Source: an uncultured Collinsella sp. (lineage in GTDB: Bacteria; Actinomycetota; Coriobacteriia; Coriobacteriales; Coriobacteriaceae). From it: DNA of 15,053 nucleotides. Positions 1 to 5,245 of this stretch are shown one piece after another. The notes below the pieces were generated by a model. The model was not told the origin of the DNA. It did no database searches and was given only the letters and a program-made list of their open reading frames with translations. Made by a program: the position numbers and the translations under genes. Numbering within the stretch: the stretch's first letter is position 1; each line of letters opens with the position of its first letter. The DNA lies in contig CATZKS010000046.1 of assembly GCA_958421035.1 (NCBI GenBank), forward strand, positions 1 to 15,053, given 5' to 3'.

Positions 1-55
1 GCGCAGGGGGCGCTGATGCGGCCCTCCCTCTTACACCACAAAAATTCACGCCATC

Positions 56-125
56 TATGCAGGCACCCTCGGCTGCTGAATACTCCCAAAAATGCACGCC
101 GCATCCTACCCCAGGCACCCGCAGC
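56..125 (+). repeat. 70-bp direct repeat, copy 1
   Basis: This segment matches 2528-2597 at 68 of 70 positions (differences at 119 and 120), in the same orientation and 2472 bp apart. A weaker echo lies just upstream: AAAAATTCACGCC at 40-52 resembles AAAAATGCACGCC at 88-100, a 48-bp offset. It contains the motif that, on the opposite strand, reads GCGTGCATTTTTGGGAGTA followed by TTCAGC. Function unknown; an interspersed genomic repeat is the simplest reading. Confidence 0.85.
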
Positions 126-153
126 TACTCTGCGAGTGCGTGGCCTAATAGTA

Positions 154-219
154 AGTTGCGGTGGAATAGTTCCCGTTTATGGCTCTGCTATGCCAAACGG
201 GAACTATTCCACCGCAACT
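154..219. repeat. Palindrome family 1, copy 1 (25-bp arms)
   Basis: The arms 154-178 and 195-219 are perfect reverse complements of 25 bp, separated by 16 bases. The outer arm begins AGTTGCGGTGGAATAG. It belongs to the same family as 1375-1441 and 8889-8955. No T-run follows on either strand, so a classical intrinsic terminator is not evident for this copy. Confidence 0.9.
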
Positions 220-403
220 AATCGAGAGGGCTCTTGGTTGTTATTTGCACTGACATTTGTCATGAAATGGCAGGCCATTAGGGGTTGCTACTCGTAGTTG
301 CGGTAGGGTTGGGGCAGATTCTAACTAGAAATGGTGGTCGCTACCGGTTGTTCTCGGCATACTCGGCTCATTCGATTACGGTCGCCACATGAAAGGAACT
401 GTC

Positions 404-1324
404 ATGGATCTTGCGATGGCACATCGCCTCGTCGATCGCCGCAAAGCTGCCGGTCTTTCCCAAGAGGCGCTTGCTGCTCAGCTTGGCGTAAGTCGCCAGG
501 CTGTCAGTAAATGGGAGCGCAGTGAGTCCTCACCCGATACCGATAACCTTATTGCGCTCGCCGCACTGTATGGCGTGTCGTTGGACGAGCTGTTGTATGG
601 GGAAGCGGCTAGCGATGCCGACGACCTTGAGGACGGCAGTGCCGACACCGAGACGGCGGATGTGGCTGACGAGGCTGAGGCTTCTACTGAGCACGCCGAT
701 TGCGGCGACAAACCACTTGTCGATATTTCCCTCGCGCGCGGCATCCACGTCATTGATCCCAATAAAGGCGAGGAAGTCCATGTTGGCTGGAGCGGCATCC
801 ATGTGACCAACGACCGCAAGGGTGAAGAGGTGCACGTGGGGCCGGGCGGCGTACATATTGACACGCTAGAGGACGACGGGCACAGCGTGCACACCAATGC
901 CGATGGCACCGTGGTTATCGACGGCGAACAATTCTCCAGCTGGAAAGAGGCGCGCGACAAGCTCGACCATCATGGCAAGCATTTCCACACCAAGCTCGGT
1001 CGCGCGTGGAATAAGTTCCCCTTCCCCGTGCTTGTCGCCCTCGCCTATCTGGCGCTCGGCACTATTTGCGGCGTGTGGACTACGGGACTTTTCCTCGTCT
1101 TTTTGATTCCCGTCTACTACGCGCTTGGCGATTTCATCGACCGACGTCATCTGTCAAAGCTTGTCGACGCCGTCTACCCGGCAGCTGTCATAACTTGGTT
1201 CCTCTACATGTGGCTCTGCCTGGGACAGCCCCATCCCGCATGGGTCATCCTCATCACGATCCCCATCGTAAAAACGCTTATGCACTGGTGCCGCAAACAA
1301 TGGAAGCACCGCAAACAGGCCTAA
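404..1324 (+). CDS. Membrane-anchored XRE-family HTH regulator with 18-residue repeats
   Basis: This 306-residue protein is probably a one-component transcriptional regulator held in the cytoplasmic membrane. Residues 6-62 form a Cro/C1-type helix-turn-helix, with the typical stretch GLSQEALAAQLGVSRQAVSKWE. An acidic linker (69-102) follows, then three 18-residue repeats at 113-130, 131-148 and 149-166. The first two have the pattern GIHV-x6-GEEVHVG; the third is degenerate. Hydrophobic segments at about 205-245 and 254-292 predict three or four membrane helices, and the C-terminus is basic. An ATG at 389 is possible, but the AAAGGA at 391-396 is ideally spaced for the ATG at 404, so I chose that. 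XRE regulators with membrane tails often sense envelope or ligand signals; the signal and targets here are unknown. It appears monocistronic. Confidence 0.85.
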   Translation: MDLAMAHRLVDRRKAAGLSQEALAAQLGVSRQAVSKWERSESSPDTDNLIALAALYGVSLDELLYGEAASDADDLEDGSADTETADVADEAEASTEHADCGDKPLVDISLARGIHVIDPNKGEEVHVGWSGIHVTNDRKGEEVHVGPGGVHIDTLEDDGHSVHTNADGTVVIDGEQFSSWKEARDKLDHHGKHFHTKLGRAWNKFPFPVLVALAYLALGTICGVWTTGLFLVFLIPVYYALGDFIDRRHLSKLVDAVYPAAVITWFLYMWLCLGQPHPAWVILITIPIVKTLMHWCRKQWKHRKQA

Positions 1325-1374
1325 ACCGCCCTAACCCGCCAGCGCCACTCATCCGACACCGCCCGTCCCTTCCA

Positions 1375-1441
1375 AGTTGCGGTGATATAGGGACTGTTTT
1401 GAGGCTCCAAAGCGCCAAACAGTCCCTATATCACCGCAACT
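1375..1441. repeat. Palindrome family 1, copy 2 (25-bp arms)
   Basis: The arms 1375-1399 and 1417-1441 are perfect 25-bp reverse complements around a 17-base loop. The outer 16 bases read AGTTGCGGTGATATAG. The inner part (GGACTGTTT) differs from copies 1 and 3 but still pairs with its own opposite arm. It lies 50 bp downstream of the XRE regulator's stop codon. It could act as a transcript-end hairpin, but no U-tract follows. Confidence 0.9.
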
Positions 1442-1507
1442 AACAAACAATTGGGTCAGTTCCGGCACGGAGATAAGCATTGAGCTGACCGCGCGCCAAG
1501 AAAAGGG

Positions 1508-1641
1508 CCTATTTACTACGTTTAGCCCGAAGGGGCCGACCATACCCGCTTTTTTCGAAAACTGGCAAGCTTTCTACCTGCGGTTTTATTTTTACAATCT
1601 TTGTCATGGTCGAGGGTGTGGTAGCAAACGTAGTAGATAGG
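1508..1641. repeat. Imperfect inverted repeat element of about 134 bp
   Basis: CCTATTTACTACGTTT (1508-1523) and AAACGTAGTAGATAGG (1626-1641) are reverse complements with one mismatch. The similarity continues inward: both arms, read in the same sense, later contain CGACCATAC or CGACCATGAC. This suggests two head-to-head copies of a unit of about 40 bp. The interior is AT-rich. It may be a small non-autonomous repeat; no transposase is linked to it. Confidence 0.7.
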
Positions 1642-1771
1642 TCCATTTTGTGGCAACGGATCATTCAAGCTCAATCTCGAAGGCTGAAGAGAGCCTCTCA
1701 TCCACGCCTGCGAGCGAAAACCAAATAGAATGAAAGGCAAATGGAAAGCCCGTTTGACGAGCGGAGAACAT

Positions 1772-2092
1772 ATGCGCGACGTAGCCGAAAGCGACTGGAA
1801 GCTGTTTAAGAAAATGCTTCCTCAATGGCAAGAACGTTATATGGAAAAGCTCATCGGCCGGTACGTTGAGATGCTGAACGGCGACAGCGAAGCGTCCAGT
1901 AGATTTTGGGCGCTAGAAGAGCGTATCAATAGGGATAAGCTGTCCTCAGGAGTGCTGGTGAACGACCTTCGCCGCAGTACAATGCACCGTGAGATAGCCA
2001 ATTTGCTTATCGACAGCGTGATTACCCTCGACGATCTTGACGGTTTTACCGAAGACATTAAAAGCTATGCGCAACACTGGACTGGCCAGTAA
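1772..2092 (+). CDS. Small conserved-looking protein of unknown function
   Basis: This soluble protein of 106 residues, rich in charged residues and predicted mostly helical, begins MRDVAESDWKLFKKMLPQWQ. I chose the ATG at 1772 because a GGAG at 1763-1766 lies 5 nt upstream; an in-frame ATG at 1730 lacks such a site. The conserved-looking features are the N-terminal SDWKLFKKMLPQWQ segment and a C-terminal ITLDDLDGF motif. I recall similar short proteins in gut Firmicutes, sometimes mislabelled multidrug transporter, but there is no membrane segment here. Base composition is more AT-rich than neighbouring genes and repeats lie on both sides, so recent acquisition is possible. Function unknown. 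Confidence 0.7.
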   Translation: MRDVAESDWKLFKKMLPQWQERYMEKLIGRYVEMLNGDSEASSRFWALEERINRDKLSSGVLVNDLRRSTMHREIANLLIDSVITLDDLDGFTEDIKSYAQHWTGQ

Positions 2093-2125
2093 GAGCACTG
2101 AACGACAGACATCCCCAGCAAAGCG

Positions 2126-2167
2126 GGGCAAACGCCGGGCCACCTAATGGTTGTCCGGCGTTTGTCC
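2126..2167 (+). terminator. 13-bp hairpin after the small gene
   Basis: GGGCAAACGCCGG (2126-2138) pairs with CCGGCGTTTGTCC (2155-2167), with one G-U wobble and a 16-base loop. It lies 34 bp after the stop codon at 2092. There is no U-run after the stem, so termination is possible but not clearly intrinsic. Confidence 0.45.
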
Positions 2168-2172
2168 AGATT

Positions 2173-2210
2173 AACCTGCCAAAGATGAACCTGTCCCTTT
2201 TTGGCGGGTT
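2173..2210 (-). repeat. Family 2 repeat, copy A
   Basis: Read on the minus strand, this copy has an AACCCGCC arm, then AAAAAGGGACAGGTT, then GGCAGGTT. The same arrangement occurs at 6632-6666 and 7839-7873 on the plus strand. This copy is the most diverged and abuts the 16-bp hairpin at 2205-2242. Confidence 0.75.
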
Positions 2211-2242
2211 ACTCGGCGCTTTTAAGAGCGCCGAGTAACCCG
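2205..2242. repeat. Perfect 16-bp hairpin
   Basis: CGGGTTACTCGGCGCT (2205-2220) is the exact reverse complement of AGCGCCGAGTAACCCG (2227-2242), with a 6-base loop TTTAAG. It shares its first bases with the end of the family 2 repeat. It is GC-rich and very stable if transcribed, but lacks a following T-tract. Confidence 0.75.
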
Positions 2243-2299
2243 TTCTGGGATTCAAGCTGTAGCGAGCCACCGACGCGCCCACAGCCACTAAATTGCATA

Positions 2300-2343
2300 A
2301 ACCGCCCCGCCGATTGCATATTTCGGCGGGGCGGTTGCTTTTT
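2300..2343 (+). terminator. Intrinsic terminator (14-bp GC-rich stem, T5 tail)
   Basis: AACCGCCCCGCCGA (2300-2313) pairs perfectly with TCGGCGGGGCGGTT (2323-2336) around a 9-base loop, followed by GCTTTTTG. This is a textbook rho-independent terminator in the plus direction. It would stop transcription from the small gene ending at 2092 before it runs into the convergent phosphofructokinase gene. Confidence 0.8.
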
Positions 2344-2363
2344 GCCTACGGGTAACCCAGGGG

Positions 2364-2574
2364 GCGGCGTGCAAATTCCGGAGAATTCAGCATCCCGGAG
2401 TCCGCGGGTGTGGGAGCGGGCGCACAAAAGCGCATTGAAAGCCTGACTTTGAGCTCCGGCGCCTCGAGGACCGCTCATTTTTTTGCAGAATGCGGCCCGC
2501 GGCGCCTGTCTCTCGCCCAAAATCCAGTATGCAGGCACCCTCGGCTGCTGAATACTCCCAAAAATGCACGCCGC
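2364..2574. repeat. 211-bp element with imperfect 29-bp terminal inverted repeats
   Basis: The ends 2364-2392 and 2546-2574 match as reverse complements at about 24 of 29 positions; both read inward as GCGGCGTGCA, then a variable 6 bases, then GGAG and ATTCAGCA. The right end forms part of the 70-bp direct repeat. The interior has no convincing gene. The layout resembles a small non-autonomous element, but target-site duplications could not be seen. Confidence 0.5.
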
Positions 2575-2597
2575 ATCCTACCCCAGGCACTTGCAGC
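2528..2597 (+). repeat. 70-bp direct repeat, copy 2
   Basis: It matches 56-125 at 68 of 70 positions in the same orientation. The match ends abruptly on both sides, and the flanks are unrelated. Part of it forms the right arm of the imperfect inverted repeat at 2364-2574. Confidence 0.85.
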
Positions 2598-2634
2598 AAG
2601 AAGACGAATAGCCTCGGCCTCCCCGGTTACCGCA

Positions 2635-2755
2635 GGAGGCCCCAAGGCTTACCTCCCAAATCTTTCCGCAGGACGGAAGGACCCCGCCGCGCGAAGCGCG
2701 CAGCGGGGTCCTGACATGTCCGAGGACGATTTGGGAGGTAAGCCCTGGGGCCTCC
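2635..2755 (-). terminator. 121-bp nested palindrome at the 3' end of pfkA
   Basis: The outer arms 2635-2662 and 2728-2755 are 28 bp and pair at 27 positions. Inside them a second hairpin, 2678-2712, has AGGACCCCGC pairing with GCGGGGTCCT, then GCGCG pairing with CGCGC around a 3-base AAG loop. It starts 23 bp after the pfkA stop codon on the minus strand. It is likely to mark the transcript end, although there is no clear U-tract. The nested design is more elaborate than a usual terminator. Confidence 0.6.
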
Positions 2756-2778
2756 GATGGGAGCAGTTCCAGCCGGGG

Positions 2779-3858
2779 CTATTCGTCGCCGAAGCTGATG
2801 CCCAACGCCTTGGCCTCGCGTACCAGGTCGCTCTGGGGATCGACATACTTGAGCTTGCCGGCGACCTCCTCGAGCGGCATGTGGCACATCTTGCCGTCAC
2901 GCAGGGCAATCATGTAGCCAAACTCGCCACGCAGGCAGCCGAGCGCTGCCTCGACGCCGCACTGGGTCGCAAAGATGCGGTCCTGGGCGTCGGGCTGGCC
3001 GCCGCGCTGCGTGTGGCCGGGGATGGCGACGCGGGTCTCGCGACCAGTCTTGGCTTCGATCTCCTTGGCGATGTCGTAGACAATCGACGGACTCGTGCGC
3101 TCGGCGAGCTTTTTCTTGTACTCCTTCTTGGACAGCGCCGCGTCCTCCTTAGAGATGGCGCCCTCGGCGACGGCCACGATGGTAAAGCGGCTGCCGGTCT
3201 CCATGCGATGCTCGATGGTCTTGATGACGTTATCCATGTCGTAGGGGATCTCGGGAATCAAGATGACATCCGCGCCGCCCGCGACGCCGGCGTACAGCGG
3301 AATCCAGCCAACCTTGTGGCCCATGATCTCGATGACAAACACGCGGCCGTGGCTCGAGGCGGTAGTGTGGATGTCGTCGATGCACTTGGTGGCGACGTCG
3401 ATGGCGCTCGTAAAGCCAAACGTCAGCTCGGTGCCCCAGGTGTCGTTATCGATGGTCTTAGGCAGGGCGATAACGTTGAGGCCCTCTTCGCGCAGACGGT
3501 TGGCGGTCTTGGTGGAGCCGTTGCCGCCCAGCATAAACAGGCAGTCGAGCTGCAGCTTATGATAGGTGTGGACCATTGCCGGCACCTTCTCGACGCCGTC
3601 GGCCTCGGGAATATCCAGGCGCTTGAACGGCGTACGGCTCGTGCCCAGGATGGTGCCGCCACGGGTAAGGATGCCGCTAAAATCGGCGGGCGTCATGACG
3701 CGGAACCGGCTGTAGATAAGGCCCTGGTAGCCGTCCTCAAAACCATAGATCTCAATAGGCTCTTCGCTATTGGTCATAAGCGTTTTGACAATGCCGCGCA
3801 TGGTGGCGTTGAGCGCCTGGCAGTCGCCGCCACTAGTAAGAAGACCGATCCTAAGCAT
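2779..3858 (-). CDS. pfkA: 6-phosphofructokinase
   Basis: This 359-residue protein phosphorylates fructose 6-phosphate to fructose 1,6-bisphosphate, the committed step of glycolysis, in the cytoplasm. It carries the family motifs: an N-terminal LTSGGDCQALNA loop (8-18), GGTILGTSR (67-75), the donor-site loop GGNGS (111-115), the catalytic PKTIDND (133-139, base Asp137), the substrate stretch around MGHKVGW (179-185) and GHTQRGG (281-287). Classical ATP enzymes have Gly where this has Lys134, and GGDGS where this has GGNGS; Gly114 is kept. This combination occurs in clostridial-type and actinobacterial enzymes annotated as ATP-dependent, but Lys at this site is also seen in pyrophosphate-dependent enzymes. 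The phosphoryl donor is therefore not settled. The start has GGAAGG 7 nt upstream. The gene appears monocistronic. Confidence 0.95.
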   Translation of the reverse strand: MLRIGLLTSGGDCQALNATMRGIVKTLMTNSEEPIEIYGFEDGYQGLIYSRFRVMTPADFSGILTRGGTILGTSRTPFKRLDIPEADGVEKVPAMVHTYHKLQLDCLFMLGGNGSTKTANRLREEGLNVIALPKTIDNDTWGTELTFGFTSAIDVATKCIDDIHTTASSHGRVFVIEIMGHKVGWIPLYAGVAGGADVILIPEIPYDMDNVIKTIEHRMETGSRFTIVAVAEGAISKEDAALSKKEYKKKLAERTSPSIVYDIAKEIEAKTGRETRVAIPGHTQRGGQPDAQDRIFATQCGVEAALGCLRGEFGYMIALRDGKMCHMPLEEVAGKLKYVDPQSDLVREAKALGISFGDE

Positions 3859-3877
3859 GGTGAATCCTTCCGGGCAA

Positions 3878-3886
3878 GTTATAACA
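3878..3886 (-). promoter_or_regulatory. Candidate extended -10 box for pfkA
   Basis: On the minus strand this reads TGTTATAAC, an extended -10 (TGn followed by TATAAC), about 20 nt upstream of the pfkA start codon. No good -35 is seen because the terminator of the upstream gene occupies that region, which is typical when an extended -10 is used. Confidence 0.4.
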
Positions 3887-3895
3887 TGCGCATAA

Positions 3896-3931
3896 GTTTA
3901 CCCCCGCACACTGTTGATGCGGGGGTAAAAC
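3896..3931 (-). terminator. Hairpin terminator of the Ntn hydrolase gene
   Basis: GTTTACCCCCGCA (3896-3908) pairs with TGCGGGGGTAAAAC (3918-3931), with one extra A and a 9-base loop. It lies between the stop codon of the hydrolase gene at 3999 and the start of pfkA, so pfkA probably has its own promoter. The T-run after the stem on the minus strand is weak. Confidence 0.6.
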
Positions 3932-3998
3932 GTGTTAGCTCAAGCGTATGGAAATGTAAGCAACGTCAGGCGAGCGTAAGGTCGACGGGCCTGGCTCC

Positions 3999-5084
3999 TT
4001 ACAGTGCGAAGGCATCGACGTTGCCCCAGTGACGGCGCAGCGTGATGGCGGCAGCGGGCTCGGTATTGTCAAAGACGACCGACCACTGCGTGTTGCTGGT
4101 GATGTCTTCCGGATTGGGCTCTTGCGCCGCAGCGCGCAGGGCCTTCCAAACGACTGTCTCGTCCTGGGCACCGACATGGGCGTCAAGGACATCGGCGATT
4201 GCGACGGCGCGCTCTTTACCATGGCCCAGCTCGCCATTCTTTTGGTTGGGCAGCACTTCGTCGCCATAGCAGGCGTAGAAGTTCGTAACCTGGCGTACAG
4301 GAGTCGCTTTGAAAGCGCGGTCCGGATCGCGCGGATCCCACTCTACTACGCGCGCGTCACCGGCGGCGTCGTTGATAAAGAAGTGGTAATCGCGTCCTGC
4401 CATGGCGTGCATGTCGTAGGCGGAAAGCAGGTCGACAGCTTCTTGCGTGGTGGCGGCACGGTCGAGCACCAGGCGGATGGCGAGCGAGGTATTGATGACG
4501 GGGCGTTGCGTGTCCTGGTCACAGGGCTGGGAATCCAGGGTGAGTACGGCAATGGACACGCCGCATTCGTTAACACCGTCGAGCTGGGCAAATGGGCCCA
4601 TGAGTGCGGCGGCCCGTCCGGCGACGGAGTCAAGCGGAGTGTTATCGCCCAGGTTGTTAAGGGCGGCAAACCCGATGGAGGCATAGCCGCCGCGTGGGTG
4701 ATTGCGCACCAGCAGCGCTGAGGTGTCGTCCTTAAAGTCGTAATTGCGACCGGTGCGCACGCGGCCTTCGGCATCTACGGCGACAAAAGCGCTGCAGGCA
4801 AACTGGGGCGCCTGGACATGTACCGGCACACCGGGCAGCACCTGCGCCACCACGGCATCGATGTAGGCCTGGTCGTCGCGCACGCCAGCGGCGATGATGC
4901 GATCAAGATCGTAGTCGTAGGCGATGTCGATTGCGTACAGGTCATAGCCATCCGCGTAGCCGGTCAAGCGTTTGAGCGACGCGGCGGACTTGATTTGCTT
5001 GTGATAAACGATACCGGTGGCAGCGGCAAGGCCGACGGCGACTCCCGCGACACCGCAGGCGATGGCAATGTTACGTGGCTTCAT
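3999..5084 (-). CDS. Membrane-anchored linear amide C-N hydrolase (choloylglycine hydrolase-like)
   Basis: This 361-residue protein looks like an N-terminal nucleophile amidase of the penicillin V acylase / bile salt hydrolase superfamily. Residues 4-26 form one hydrophobic segment, a signal anchor, so the enzyme probably faces outward. The likely nucleophile is Cys97 in QFACSAFVA. GRNYDF follows at 112-117, then NNLGD (143-147), DGVNECGVSIAVL (169-181, with the conserved Asn172) and a conserved-looking Arg204. The roughly 96 residues before Cys97 are far more than in classical bile salt hydrolases, whose Cys is residue 2, so processing or a different maturation mode is implied. The substrate (bile amide, N-acyl amino acid, acyl-homoserine lactone or peptide) cannot be read from sequence. 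The start has GAGAGGAG 5 nt upstream. It diverges from the aminopeptidase at 5246. Confidence 0.8.
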   Translation of the reverse strand: MKPRNIAIACGVAGVAVGLAAATGIVYHKQIKSAASLKRLTGYADGYDLYAIDIAYDYDLDRIIAAGVRDDQAYIDAVVAQVLPGVPVHVQAPQFACSAFVAVDAEGRVRTGRNYDFKDDTSALLVRNHPRGGYASIGFAALNNLGDNTPLDSVAGRAAALMGPFAQLDGVNECGVSIAVLTLDSQPCDQDTQRPVINTSLAIRLVLDRAATTQEAVDLLSAYDMHAMAGRDYHFFINDAAGDARVVEWDPRDPDRAFKATPVRQVTNFYACYGDEVLPNQKNGELGHGKERAVAIADVLDAHVGAQDETVVWKALRAAAQEPNPEDITSNTQWSVVFDNTEPAAAITLRRHWGNVDAFAL

Positions 5085-5245
5085 GGCGGCTCCTCTCGTC
5101 CTGTTAGCGTAATTGTCGCAAAAGGTGCACGGGCATGATGGCTCAACTTGGTGAACGGTGCGGGATTAAACACGGAATGAAGAGTGCAGCGCTGGCGCGG
5201 CGGGGTATGCTGGAAGGGACCATCAACCCAGCGAAAGGGGAGAGC

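Larger units (their letters stand above)
1..403. other. Gene-free left edge with repeats
   Basis: I see no credible gene here. The open frame from 16 to 297 runs through repeat DNA and through both arms of a perfect palindrome, so it is not taken as coding. The stretch holds one copy of a 70-bp direct repeat (56-125), a 25-bp-arm palindrome (154-219) and an isolated half-arm of the same palindrome family (AGTTGCGGT, 296-304). The promoter of the regulator at 404 should lie in the last 100 bases, but I cannot place -35 and -10 boxes convincingly. Confidence 0.6.
1325..1771. other. Repeat-rich spacer between the XRE regulator and the small protein
   Basis: I find no gene in these 447 bases. 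They hold a family 1 palindrome (1375-1441) just after the regulator's stop codon and a second inverted-repeat element (1508-1641). An AT-rich core with TTTTCGAAAA lies at 1552-1561. The region from 1642 to 1771 should contain the promoter and leader of the small gene at 1772, but no boxes are convincing. Confidence 0.55.
2093..2778. other. Gene-free hairpin and repeat cluster between convergent genes
   Basis: This 686-base gap separates the small gene ending at 2092 (+) from the phosphofructokinase ending at 2779 (-). I see no gene. In order it holds a 13-bp hairpin (2126-2167), a family 2 repeat (2173-2210), a 16-bp hairpin (2205-2242), an intrinsic terminator (2300-2343), a 211-bp inverted-repeat element (2364-2574) overlapping the second 70-bp repeat (2528-2597), and a 121-bp nested palindrome (2635-2755). 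Long open frames across it are products of GC-rich repeat DNA and antisense reading of pfkA. Confidence 0.65.

Noticed and set aside
16..297. A 93-codon open frame at the left edge
   Set aside because: It crosses a 70-bp repeat and both arms of a perfect palindrome; its N-terminal part reappears in another repeat copy, so it reflects repeat DNA, not a protein.
1..2778. CRISPR array from the repeated segments
   Set aside because: The repeats are few, differ in type and orientation, are far apart, and have no regular spacers or cas genes.
2410..4032. A 540-codon open frame on the plus strand
   Set aside because: It starts in repeat DNA and then runs antisense to pfkA, which has complete family motifs on the minus strand; the translated product is low-complexity and unlike any family.
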